From NCBI GenBank assembly GCA_022747635.1, contig JAKTNV010000005.1:82810809-82874808 (forward strand): a stretch of 64,000 nucleotides of DNA. The letters are read 5' to 3'. The stretch is from Hetaerina americana (taxonomy: Eukaryota > Arthropoda > Insecta > Odonata > Calopterygidae). Under the pieces are notes generated by a model. The model was not told the DNA's origin and did not search any database. It was given only the letters and a program-made list of their open reading frames with translations. Each line of letters starts with the position of its first letter. Positions within the stretch are counted from its first letter, which is position 1. Positions 25,738 to 37,343 of this stretch are shown in pieces. Both the position numbers and the translations under genes were made by a program.

Positions 25738-26018
25738 ATGGGAGGTGCCCGAAAGCTAAGGTCACTTGCACCATTAGGGATAGATGGAAAAGGAGGAAGT
25801 GTGGAAAGAAACCCGGCGTCGGAATTAGCCTAGGTTCCAAGGGGTCCGCAATTTTAACGTCGCATCCGACGGATGGCGTACTCACTCGAAGTGCTCTCCA
25901 CGAAGCACTTCAAGTAGGGATCGGGATACAACTGAAAAATATATATAATCTCCAGGATTCGAACCCGGGCTGTCATGGTGGGAAGCCAGTGCGTTAGCCA
26001 CCGCACCACCCCGATCCC
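25738..26018 (-). repeat. tRNA-derived SINE, near-complete copy, minus orientation
   Basis: Read on the minus strand, the element starts near 26017 with ggggtggtgcggtggctaac (A-box-like TGGTGCGGTGG). It continues through gcccgggttcgaatcctgg (B box GGTTCGAATCC), the block cccgatccctacttga, a variant of the gacgttaa block, and gacgccgggtttctttcc, and ends near 25738. The loop cttccca between the boxes would place TCC at the anticodon, so descent from a tRNA-Gly is possible. Body length and order match the copy at 32.2 kb. I found no clear target-site duplication. Confidence 0.85.
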
Positions 26019-27234
26019 ACTTAATTCAGAATATTGGCATATTTTCTATTTATGGAGTATCTTAATTTCTTGCCTCTACCAGTCGAATAAGCAGCATTGT
26101 TTAAAATCGCCCATAAAAATGTCATTATTTTGCTCGTTAAGGTAGCGTTTAGGTATCTCCTCATGGAACTATTATTAAATTGTCATTATATTAGAACGTT
26201 TTGTTCCTGTATGTACCATAGAAAATTAGTTAAGGTAGCATTATAAGAAAATGTATGTAACTAATGCTGTTTATGCAATGTCCTTTTCTCTATTTTTAAA
26301 TGCTTAGCCTTTTCAATGCAATCCAACGAAGATTCCCCTGATTGTCATCTGCGTCTTATTCTTTCGAATGGTATGTTAAAAGCTTTCGTTATTTAGTTTA
26401 TAACCACGAAGCCTTTTTTTATCGCATTCATGGTACTCGTCTCAGATATCTAGGCTCATCGCTGGTCGAATAGAAATTTGCCTGAACTCGAAATTTCAGA
26501 ACTGTAATTCAAACTTCTCTGAACGTCAAAAACTATATTTCGCCATTGTAGTCAATTATTCCCGCGGAGTAAACTTTTGAGGTAAAGATAACTAGGCGTT
26601 TGAGGTGGTGGTGATTTTAAGTGAAAATATTCCTAATAATAATAATGTCTCAATATGAAATATTGGACCTATTCCGTAGAAGAATAGCATATTTAAAAAA
26701 GATATTTAGTCATTATTATTGAAAAGAACGCTTCTCATCTTGAGGAAACGAATCATCCATTTAAATTCATAAATCGGTTAAGGGAAGAATGTTTACTGAA
26801 ATACGTATATGCAATTTTACCCATAAACTGTGGAACCATAAAGCTCTATTTTTATAATAAAATCGTAAATGGGAAAATGTTTTTAAATTGGCTGTCAGTA
26901 TTAAAACTGAAACCAAACATGTAAGATTACCCTTTAAATTATAATACCGTCGCAAAGAGATTCAAATTTAAAAGAAGCGCGCCGATTTCTTATATCTACA
27001 ATCCTCAAGTCGCTAACGGAGGATGAGGAGTAATCAGAGGAACGGAACTCGCGTATGGTTGGTCGAAGCGAGTTTCCTGTGAGGGTGACGACCCACGCCG
27101 TCTTTCAAGAGGGGCTATTGTAAGCCAGCCTGCCGGAGGTCTTTGTCAATCAGTTGCGTACAGTTGTGAAATCGAGCGAATATCCGACCGGAATAACATG
27201 AGAAACCAGCGGCCGAGGAGCCTCCAGTAATACC
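26019..27234. other. No recognised gene
   Basis: AT-rich to about 26980, then a more GC-balanced stretch to 27234 that lies directly downstream (minus-strand sense) of the RT relic at 27235 and may be more of the same element, too decayed to read. Confidence 0.4.
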
Positions 27235-27445
27235 CCCACTACGGCGGTACCAAACTTACTCTTTGAAACTCCTCAAAATCCAAGAACACAAATCATATCC
27301 TAATGGTATTCTATGTATTGAGGTTGTAGATAAGTAGCATTTATCACTATCTACCCCTATTTTATGCGATGCATGCATTATTACTACCTAATTTACTCTA
27401 TCGAACACTTTCTCAAATCCAAGATACGAATAGATCCTTATTATA
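27235..27445 (-). pseudogene. Two decayed non-LTR reverse transcriptase motif segments
   Basis: On the minus strand, 27235-27320 reads FVFLDFEEFQRVSLVPP, and 27391-27445 reads IIRIYSYLGFEKVFDRVN. Both match the early RT palm motif (typically FLDFEKAFDRVPR) that holds the first metal-binding Asp of LINE reverse transcriptases. In the second segment that Asp is replaced by Gly. Two copies of one motif 130-140 bases apart cannot belong to one protein, so either the region was duplicated or two related LINEs inserted here. Stops surround both segments. No other RT motifs are readable nearby. Confidence 0.6.
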
Positions 27446-29155
27446 TTCTATATTCCTATTTATTAGTGGCCACATTACCGCTGTGACATCACGCGTACCT
27501 CTCCACTTCCCGGTCTCGTGTCTATTCCTTCCTCCCTTTGGTTACTCGGTGGTATGTACGGTTGAACAATGACTAGGTTCTTTGGTTCACGCATTACTTC
27601 TATTAATAATATTCTATCACTTGCTTGATCTATGTTTACTACGATTCTTCCTACCTTTCTGATCAATAATATTTCCTTTCTTTATTTTGGATGCGCTTTC
27701 GTTAACTTTTTTAATTACATTTTTTAGAGCCAATCAAATGAACTCATGAGTACTGCTAGAATGGTAGTAATGGCAGATGGATATGTATTTGTTAGTTATT
27801 CGCATATTTTAGGGGTTCTTATCGTTCAAATTATCGTACATTATGTTATAGCCCGGTTACGCATGTCTCTTACTTATTCTTTTAACGATTACGCTTATAC
27901 TTTTACCTTGTACTGATTATTGAGATCAAAAAATACTTCAAAACTGTATTCATGGTTGTGTAATTGAAAAATCGGGCAGCTGAACTTGGCTGGAATAAAC
28001 GGAGCAATGATCTGATTTTAAGAGGCAAAGGGTGGAGAACATTGAATACTAGTTTCCTCATTGCCGTGAAATCCGCCTAAATATCAGACCATCTACCATT
28101 GTTACGATTGTACTGGAATCCCGAGTGCTCCTCAAGTGTAGTGATATTTGATTAGTTCTGAATACCCCCTCCTTTCAACTTAGTTCCCCCTCCCCTGTTT
28201 AACTTTCACTTAATATGACTTTTCTCTATACCACTTTGATTTGCTAGTTTCTGTCGTTTACCATGGAAATATATCTTCATGATGAATCAAAGGAACTATG
28301 ATTGCTGCCGGCACTTTCGATGTTTTGAAATGTTCGATAGAGAAGATGCGTTGGGTGAGACCAAACCAATGTCTAGAAGATTAGGGTTGGTTCCTGCTCT
28401 GGGGAAACGCACCAATGCACAAGGGTCTTCGAAAGTTTTTGCCTGTGCTACCGCATTCATTATATCGACCGCACTTTGCTGGAAGTGACCTTTTTGGCAT
28501 TTTTCAGTTCCAGACTTAAGAGGACATTTTTTTTTAAACTGTGGACACCATCAAAAGATGTGTCACCAGCTATATTGGTATCAATCAAAACACCACACTC
28601 GGGTTGTTCTCTAAATCACCCTTTACTCTTACTGCATCGTCCCTAGATGTAAAATTTAATAAAATAATAATCATGTGCGATTTTTGAAGCGTGGGAATGT
28701 TTTTATTGCACATAAGGACTCGTAACTATTTTTAATATGGTGAATAAACGTTTGTAAATTTCCATACATTTCTAACTATAGAACTCACCCGGTTTCAAAC
28801 CATGCTCGTAAGGTTCCAGAGGGCTCTAGGAGAGACAAAATTTGTTGATGCTGCGAAATTTTATAGGAAACAATCGCGTGTGTAAGCGATTCAACCGTCC
28901 CAGTTGTATATTTCAAAATGGAGAGAAATTTTTTTCCATGAAATCTCCGAATTCCACAAAAATCAATCGTCTCCAAACAGTTTGACCCGCTACTTACTAT
29001 ACAAAGCTGTGTATGCTCTCATACGAGGACTTGACGTCAGTCAGGTACGTGCTAAAAATAAAGGTCGCCGAATCGCTGGGAACGTTAACCCACTGTCAGA
29101 TTTTGCGAAGAAGAGTATTGTCTCGAAAGGTAGAGTTTTCCTTCTGATATGAATC
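27446..29155. other. No recognised gene
   Basis: AT-rich; no identifiable coding sequence. The frame 28279-28488 (69 codons) has no recognisable motif. Confidence 0.5.
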
Positions 29156-29960
29156 ACCGGTGCCGGAATAAAATAATAGATAAATAGGGAGGGAGATTGA
29201 ACGTGTCCCTCGGCAACGGCAAGGCCTCGCGCGGGGGACCAAGGTACGAGAGTAGTCGGGCAAAAACGAGGACGCGAACTCGAGGAATGGGCGCTTGAAA
29301 GACTGTTGACTACGACCCTGGCTTTCGCTTTGGCCCTTCACAACTCTCTCCACATCAGCACTCCCTCCGCAAGGAAAGGTGACCCATTCCTCCCTCTTCC
29401 TTTCAGTAAGCGCCTACGAGGCGCTCACTGTGGGATGTATTCTCGCGGGAGGAGGGCGATGACGTTCCATGGCTCCCCCTTTCGGACGATGGCGGCACCC
29501 GAGATCGTTCTGCGAGGACGCCCTTTTGTCGAGCTTGGCCCGCTTTGTCCCCACTTAACTGCCCGCCTCCTCGGACACCCCTGCGTCAACACCCGAGAGC
29601 TCTTTATCGGAGAGGGGCATCTCTTCGCCCGACCCACCAAACCCTTCCTCTTCCTTCCGATGTGCTCAAAATGGGCGGACGGAAGGGAAGGAGAGACCTT
29701 CAGGTCGGAGGATGACGGTGGGCGAGCGGACAAAGCGGGTCCCTGACGGTCACGGGAGTCGCGCTTTCGAAGGGTAGGGAGTTGACTTTGTTGGGGGGGG
29801 AGGATGTTTTATTCTTTTCAACCCTCCCGTGTTTCGTGCCCTTGCGCGCACTTCTACATCCATTCAGGAGTGTCGAGTGTGGGGCGTCTGAAGGGATCCT
29901 GAACGTATCCAATGCCATTAAGCTTGGGGGGTGTAAATGCCTCGTACTGCAAGAGTGCGT
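29156..29960. other. GC-rich, CpG-containing island
   Basis: A GC-rich block with many CG dinucleotides. Overlapping frames are open on both strands (29306-29746 plus, 146 codons; 29425-29733 and 29700-29981 minus). No domain is visible. It could be a promoter-like region or a first exon, but neither strand is favoured. Confidence 0.4.
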
Positions 29961-30787
29961 TTGTGTACCGTAGCACTCCAACTGCTCTATGGGAGCCGTA
30001 GTTCGATGTGGCCTTGGATAGGAGGGATGTATTTAACCATTTTAAGCAAATCCTAAGGAGATTAACTTATACAGGGGTGACGTCCAATTTTTTCTCTTTA
30101 GATAACCTTTTAGTTAGGCTTTTCAGTTGAACGTTTAGGAACGTTGAATTAAATGACTTCCTTAAACATCACGTTTAAAAAGTGATAAATTTAGATTATA
30201 AACCATGTTTTTTATTATTAATATTATTTCAAGAGATTTAATTCTAATAAATTTTGTGCTAAAATCTGATGTATTTGCTACGCTACTACGGCCTATCCAT
30301 AAAAATTTACGTCATATTTATGAAACGAAATCCATTAACCAAGGAGAAATGAACGTCTGTAATATTGTCTGCGATAAATATTCTTACGTACTTCAATACC
30401 ACTACAGTGTAGACACAGCCAGCAAGCAGGCTGGAAACAAGTAAAAGATGGACTTAAATAAAAAAAAAAGAAATCATGTTTGAGACATCGGAAATGACAA
30501 AGAATGTCATCTAATTTAGATTATAAATATTGATTCTTGTAGAACATGATGATAGTGAAAGAGCGAATAGAGGCGCAAAAAGCATTCGCTAATTGGAATT
30601 GAAACTAATAGGGCAAAGTAAAAATTGGACACTCAAAAATTATAGAACAAATGAAGGAAAATAAAAAGGCTTTTTCTGTAGCGGAAAATGTATCTTAATT
30701 TAACGGTGGTAAGTACGTATTATTTTTCGTTATTGGAAAATGATAATCGTTAACAGTTTCAGGTTTAACTTTGTGGAATTCCTTCAT
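29961..30787. other. No recognised gene
   Basis: AT-rich; nothing identifiable. Confidence 0.5.
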
Positions 30788-30956
30788 TATGAGGGTATAA
30801 AGAAACTTAACATTTCCACCAAAAGGATTTCATATTTCATGGTTTCGATACTGCGCATCATCATCAGGTCATGACGATGATGCACAGCATCGAAATTATG
30901 GTCGTGAAATATCAAATCCTTTTGGGGGAAATGTTAAGTTTCTTTATACCCTCATA
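30788..30956. repeat. Head-to-head inverted repeat of a repeat end, about 83-bp arms
   Basis: The left arm (30788 to about 30871) and the reverse complement of the right arm (to 30956) share long identical blocks, including gggtataaagaaacttaaca and tcatcatc near the centre, with scattered substitutions and one indel of about 5 bases. In each arm, reading outward from the centre (30872), the order is CTGATGA-like box, a hairpin (gatgc-aca-gcatc in the right arm), GAAA, then a ccatg/ttatggtc segment. That layout resembles a hammerhead core. The structure looks like two opposed copies of one retroelement terminus, as reported for Penelope-like elements, or a foldback element. Confidence 0.75.
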
Positions 30957-32162
30957 TTGAAAATCAGTTTTAAATGTTATTCTCAACATCTCGTTTAACT
31001 AAAAAAAGTGCAGAAAATTAGTAGTTTCAAGTATAACTTTGTGGTCATTTACGTATATTCATAGAATTACCATGTCTGCCACTTCCCGAATATTTTTTGG
31101 ACAACTCAGAAGTCTGAAATAGTAAAATTTAGCACTCAAGGGTTCGCTGAAAGGGGAAATGAAAATAATTCGCCGAATAAAGATAGCGAACGGAAGTGGA
31201 CTCCCTTTTTTCAATCGTAATGTGTGATTTATGACGTAGTAAGTAATTACAATAGCATTATGTTCCAATGTATACCTATAATGTTGGAAGGTGAAAAAAA
31301 TAATATAGTCATAAATCAACAAATGTATTAAAATCAAAATATGTCTACGCAATGATTAATTTTTCTTTGATGGACATGTCTACATAGATGAAGAAATTAA
31401 ATATAGGTAACAACGCGATGGGCAAAGAATTATAAAATACAACATCGATTCATGAATATGAAGGTTTAAAATCTACAAATGGTACAAATCGTACGATCTG
31501 ATGTCATTTGTTCATTTTCGCCTAGTTATGAACTAATTTAAATGTTAATACGCAAATTGGGGGATGTTGTTCCTTTTGTAATTTCACATTCATATGTCTA
31601 TGAGTTCACTAGTTTGAAAAGTAAATGTGATTCTTAAATGGAGCTGATGCAGTCTAATACTCGAATTCTCAGGGAATATACAGTTTTCCCTAGATGCAAT
31701 AGGAGAACATTTCCATACTTGTAAAGCAGTCATTCCGAACTATTTGTTTTGTTGGCATTGAGTGATATTGTAGTCAATGCCGTGGTTTCTGTGTTGTTTT
31801 ACATAATTTCAGACATATACATGAAACTTTCTGTCGGAGGATGAGGAGAATAATCCATAAACATTTAAATCGCTAAGAAGTATAGATCAGACGTGAATAT
31901 CAAGTATGTTAACGAGAAGAATACAGTGGTTAATTGATTACAGCGGACGGGAAATGGAGATTTAGATTGTGCTGTAAAATTAAGGTGCTTGCCAAAGAAA
32001 TCAAAAGAATCTTACGACTTTTACCAGTACGTTTTTAGATAGTCCCCATGTTCGAACTATGAGTGAGAGTTATTAAATAGGTGTGCACGCTTTTTTCTGA
32101 TTTTAATTCATAAAAGTCACTTTTCATCGGATCATTTTTTCAGCAACACAGAAGACAAAGCG
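30957..32162. other. No recognised gene
   Basis: AT-rich; nothing identifiable. Confidence 0.5.
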
Positions 32163-32497
32163 TAAGACGAAAACGGGGTCGAGATGGTGTGGTGGCTAAC
32201 GTACAGGCTTCCCACCGAGAGGGCCCGGGTTCAAATCCTGGAAAAAATCAATATTTTTCAGCGGTATCCCGATCCCTACTTGAGATGCTTTGTGGAGGGC
32301 ACTTTGAGTGAGTACGACGTCCGTCGGATGGGACGTTAAACTGCGGACCCCTTCTCGCCTTTTGACAAGAGTAGCGTATTGCCGACGCCGGGTTTCTCTC
32401 CACCATTCATCCTTTCCCATCCATCCCTAATGGTGCAAATGACCTTAGCTGTCGGTCGCCTCCCATTAAAACTATTACAACTACTAAGACGAAAACG
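32163..32497 (+). repeat. Complete tRNA-derived SINE with 13-bp target duplication
   Basis: The best copy of the family. The direct repeat taagacgaaaacg flanks both ends (32163-32175 and 32485-32497) and defines a 309-bp body at 32176-32484. The head contains an A-box-like stretch atggtgtggtggctaacg and the B box gggttcaaatcc (internal Pol III promoter). The body contains cccgatccctacttgagatg, ggatgggacgttaaactgcg and gccgacgccgggtttctctc, and the 3' end has a degenerate (act)n tail. The perfect duplication and full head indicate a relatively recent insertion by LINE-encoded machinery. The partner LINE is not identified. Confidence 0.92.
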
Positions 32498-33229
32498 TAA
32501 AACGTATGACCATCTGCATGTGAGATCCATGTCTACTGGAAACATGGCATTGACCGTTCTTCCCAATGTTCAACCAAATGTCTTTTGCAATCGTATCGTT
32601 CATCCGCAAGAAAAAATAATAAGTGTAAAAGTAAATACATTTCACATTAACACAGTGAACGTTTGCTCCAATTTTTTTTGCAACGACTTTAATGGTTGTG
32701 ATTTAATAATCAATGTTTCACAACACTCATATTTGTCCATTTTACATAAAATTATTCCATAAGCGCGATGATTCTCTTCATTTTTACTAATGGAAAAATA
32801 TTTACCTGATTGGAGAGAATATATTCCGGTAACTCCTTCCTTGAAAAATTGATTTTGTAAGTATTATGCATTTATCACCGAAATTAATAACCATTAAAAC
32901 TAAATTATACAATCTAACCAATATTTTAAATCAATTAACTTTTAAATTTATCATTTATTCGCGAAAGTAAAATTCATGGTAAAATAATAATCCGTTTTAT
33001 ATGCTGATTAAAAAACGGCTTAATGTTATTACTGATGCGAAAAACTATATTTTTTTCACCGAAAAAATTATGACCAAAGTGCTTGGCTAAAAGTAAATTC
33101 AGCAAGTCTGAATTTAACCAGCAAACCAAATGGCTTTCAGACGTTTTTTCGTGTTATTCAGCACAAACTCAGAGTCACACGCGTTTGGAATTGGAAAAAT
33201 CACTTACGGAAAACCAACTGTATTCTGTA
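32498..33229. other. No recognised gene
   Basis: AT-rich; nothing identifiable. Confidence 0.5.
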
Positions 33230-33570
33230 TTCATCCTCTTCCACTGACTACCAGTCGAAAGCTAACCTGACAAATGCTGGGGGTGGTGTGCAAATAGGTG
33301 GGGGATATTTGGGGCCCTGCCGAAACCCCTTTCCCCTGTGCTACGTGGGCGAGTCGAGCTGAGGCCGAGTAAATTGTCCTCCATAAAAGACGGGACACCT
33401 GCCTCCTCGCCCTCAGTATTAATTCACTCATCAATCCCCCTTTCCAACCCCTACCCCCAAATACAGCATTTCACAGCCCTTCTATATTCATACGCACGGC
33501 CGCGGGCGTTATCCCAGACCCACCCCGCTCACTGTTGCTCAGCTACTCCATTCATGGTGCGCTACTATGC
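33230..33570. other. Small GC-richer block
   Basis: A GC-richer, C-skewed stretch. Short frames are open on both strands (33231-33434 minus, 33338-33610 plus) without any motif. Confidence 0.4.
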
Positions 33571-35539
33571 AAACTCCAGGATTAATTATTTTTTCTATAA
33601 ATTAAATTAATTATAGGGAGCATACAAATATTTACATATATATTTACACTCGAGAAACTCATTCAATGTAACGGCAAACCACAAACATATCTCTTGCGTA
33701 ATATAGTCAGAATCACGGGCTATGTCGAGAGTATTTTTTTCATGCCCGCTTAAAAATCTTCAAAAAATATTTTTTCAACGCATAGTTAAGCATGTTATGC
33801 GGGCTTTCATAGTCCATCCCTTAATGATTTAACAATCAAATGTTTACTCCTTTTAAGGTTTAAGATAAAAATCATTGATCTTGTAAAATGATCTTGTAAA
33901 TGATCTTGTAAACAAAGCAGGCTATTCATATAAACCCTTCTCCCATTGAGTCTTTATCGATTTAAAATGGATGCTTTAGCACTCACACAACTAAAAATTA
34001 CAATCTTCATTAATTACCAATTTGCTGGAATGGTGTCGTTACGGGAACAATTCAGACCCCTGTAGCAAATCCCGTAATAGGATGTTCTAGCGACCAATGA
34101 GAAAACATCACTGTCAGGGAGGACGATTTGCTTATTGCTACTCGGTATTCAACTCAGGCGTCACTGTTAGTAATTGAAAATGTTTTTACGGTTCTAGGTA
34201 TTTTTGCATTTTACTTCTTTCCGAATTCAAGCACTCATTTTAAAAAATATATAATATTTTTAATGACAAAATAAAAACGTCCTATAAATATCGAGATTTA
34301 AATTTCTTGGATTTTGAAAAATAACGATTAAATATACCGATACATTTTTTAATCCGTTTTATCATTCAATTAATTAATCTCATTACATGTTTTGAAAGGA
34401 AAGGAATAACGATTTGTTTTTTTTAAGTTAACCAGTATTTTGAGCATTATTATATCTGTCTAGGTGCCTTTAGGCACGCCGAGACTAAAATAATACCCCT
34501 CCGAGATATGCAAAAATATTTATTTACCACCGTAATGACCCTCACTACAATGAACCATTCTTCGATTTCACATAGCTTTTTTCTCGTTAAAGAGTTAAAC
34601 CATTACCTTCCCATCTCCCATCGTCCCATTCAATGTACATAATCCCTTCCACCCTATACCTCACGTGCTCGGGATTTTATTTATTTGAACTCTATCATAG
34701 ATCCTATTGCTTCTTGAAAACTTTTGAATTTACTTTCTCAATTATCTTTGATATTCTCGGACAGCGCTTTGCTGGTGTGTGTTCATTTTCTCCAATGTCA
34801 TCCTCATCGGCATTTGATATATCAAAAGCCTCCAACCTATGTTGATCATCTTTCTAAATATATATATATATATACTATATATATATACACACGCATATAC
34901 ATATACATACATACACACACGTGGAAAGCGCTCAAGAAGCAATAGTCAACAGTTGGCTGGCACAGGGGGGAAACACGAGAAAATAAAAGGTAACGTAGAG
35001 CACACAAAGTGAGAAACTCGCAAGAGAATTTAATTTTTTTTTATCGCCGCCATCATCAAGATAAAATTCTTCGCAAAATCCTTTTGTAGATCAAGATTTC
35101 CACTGTTGTTTTTATTACGTATTTTCTTGGGGTCCTTAAATTCAAATCCTACCTCATTGTGATTGCGTATTTTTCAATAGCGATTCTTCTTTCAATATAT
35201 ATTGACTACATATACTATATAAGCACATGCCCTTAGTGTCGTTCCATTTTCGAGTGGGTCAATATCAACTAAATTAATATCAAGAAATGGGCTCATTTAA
35301 AGCCGTATCTGGATAACCGACAGCCTTTTACTGAGTTCTATCTTAGGATTCTTGCCTTTTGTATTTCTTTTATCTTTGTTGCTTTGATTTATTGATTAAT
35401 GCATTCTATTTTATTTCTGATAATTATACTATTCTGATCTTAAAAGTCTCTTCAAATGCATTAACACCTTAGTTTCTCGGTTGAACCGTTCCGACTCCTA
35501 TACTATGTATTCTCTTTTCGTATATCTGTTTGATGATTT
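33571..35539. other. No recognised gene; (TA)n at 34858-34888
   Basis: AT-rich. The segment 34858-34888 is an interrupted TA microsatellite followed by CA/TA-rich sequence to about 34920. On the minus strand near 35040-35062 the string cttgatgatggcggcgataa resembles part of the CTGATGA-hairpin motifs noted elsewhere but lacks a completed stem. Confidence 0.45.
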
Positions 35540-35950
35540 GACCATCACCCATTCTCTCAAATTGCTCAAACTGAAATTTTCATGCAAATCATTCAGAATG
35601 ATCAGTTTGGGTTCATCCACGATTGTATCTGGTTTGGTTAGTTCCCAATCTACTTTAACTCCTGCCTTGAGTGTTTTATACGTATCTCACCATTTCCTCT
35701 ACTTCTGCCGTTGACAGTTTGAGTAATAATGCGTACTCATAGTAATGCCACCCGCCGATTATTACGTGTTTTAATTCCTCGTCCAATACCTTCTCCCTTC
35801 AGTCTGATTCGTACAGTTTTCAAATGTTGCCTATTCAGATAGATCATGTCTATATCCTGCAGTATTTTCGTTGATATTTACCAAAGGATTCCTTCGAACG
35901 TTTTCTCTAATCCACGCAGAATTTTCCCTTTATTTCCGGTGTTCTTTTTG
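35540..35950 (-). pseudogene. Decayed non-LTR reverse transcriptase relic
   Basis: Read on the minus strand in shifting frames: FCVDLEKTFEGILW at about 35880-35930 (compare FVDLEKAFDRVPW, the early RT palm motif), then VRIRLKGEGIGRGIK at about 35785-35830 (compare the segment before RGVRQG), then GGWHYYEYALLLK and AEVEEMVRYV at about 35680-35765 (compare the FADDLALLA catalytic box; the two Asp are lost). The order matches LINE reverse transcriptases but the spacing is too short, so an internal deletion joined the two halves. There are several stops and frame changes. Each motif alone is weak; the conserved order is the support. Confidence 0.5.
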
Positions 35951-37221
35951 CTTTTTTTTTAAGTTCCACATGTTGGAAATCAAAATGTGTTTCAATTTCT
36001 AACAAATTTTGTGTCTACGTTTGCTTTCAACATACGGTCAGAATTACTTCTTCATATTTCCCGAACACTTCGTTCGGTAGGCACGGACGCATTTGGGACG
36101 GGGTGAGCCCTTAGTATACGAGGCAATCACAGAAATCACGTTTCGTCGCGCGAACATGTATCGCGGTTAGTGGTGATCACGGAAAATACGACCCCAAAAT
36201 GCGGCGACACACATTTCCCGCAAGCACGGCAGACTGGCGTGTCAATTCCCTTGATTGGTTATCCATACCTTTGGGATCGAGGCTGGACCATTATTCTACT
36301 AAATTAATGATTTCATGAACAATCGAACTTATATGCGCTTTAAAAGACATTGAAATAATCACAGGGATCTTCAAAAACTCTCGCCTGCAATGATTTTGCC
36401 ATTACAATGAAAAGTACGACAAATTATGGTCACGAAAACGATGTATTCTCGAAAAAATCCCAAATAATATGCCAATATTTTGTATTATATCACCGATCAC
36501 TGGGCTGACGGGCGCCTCCATGGAGGATGTTGATGGAGCGCAGCAACACTGTCAATATAATTTTGCAGTACTCCATGCTTCTGAACGAAAACAATCAAAG
36601 GGACTCATATGACGGCGCAGTTCCAGCGTGTATTTTACGGCCGAGTCGTAAAAGCGAACTCCTTGTCATAAGTGCACGGAATACACCGCCACCAAATTTC
36701 AATTACGTGATGACGGAATCAGTCACGAGGTAAGTTGCCCAATGTTCGACATATTGTTCAGGGAACTCATTAAAACGGTATATGGTTAGTCTCCAGCTGT
36801 GGTGGTATTATCAATTAAATCGGTGAAAAAATTTCGCAAAATGCTTAAGAATTTCGCCATAAGCAACTATTTAAGCATCATTTTACGAATAAATTCTATC
36901 TTGCAAAGTAACCGTTAAAAGCATACACAACTTAGGTGGCTGCACGTTGCTAACTTTTTAGTGAACAGCGAATTCTGTACTTTCACATGTTAGTCACTTT
37001 CATTAGTGTCTTGATAACATTTCCTACGCTGAAAGGTAAGTTTTTCATAATTCCATTTCGGAGTTTAGATAGAAAAAATCCAGGAACAGTGATTATACGA
37101 AGCTCGTAGGTGCAAAGGAACAGATTCAAATGTCACTTAAGTTTTTAGTATTAAAAAAAACCTTTGTATGATTCCCATCAATATTTTAAGAGCGTGTATA
37201 AACAGTCACGCAGAATTTCTG
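35951..37221. other. No recognised gene; open stretch with donor-like end at 36527-36735
   Basis: Mostly AT-rich. The plus-strand frame 36527-36733 stays open and ends at cacgag followed by gtaagttg, a good 5' splice-donor match, but the peptide has no recognised family and no acceptor-flanked partner exon is visible. Confidence 0.3.
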
Positions 37222-37343
37222 AGTGGCTGTGGGACATTAGACCATGTGATAGAGGATAGAGTGTTAAGTAAGTCAGGTAGGGGGAAGAAAAGAGTGGATA
37301 TGCCTGTAGTTGACGGGATAAAGGGAGCCAGAGAGTTCGCGTA
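37222..37343 (+). pseudogene. Short 3' fragment of non-LTR RT, same family as 12273-12853
   Basis: The plus-strand reading LDHVIEDRVLSKSGRGKKR followed by DGIKGAREFA and a stop aligns with MLKTVIEGRMLGKRGKGWN and DGMKGGRKYSEL of the copy at 12.7 kb. Only about 40 codons remain, consistent with a strongly 5'-truncated LINE insertion. Confidence 0.7.

Noticed and set aside
25951..26018. tRNA gene
   Set aside because: The A and B boxes are part of a SINE with the usual body and tail. The acceptor and anticodon stems do not pair well enough for a working tRNA.
29306..29746. 146-codon plus-strand open frame
   Set aside because: Open frames on the minus strand cover the same bases. GC-rich composition explains both.
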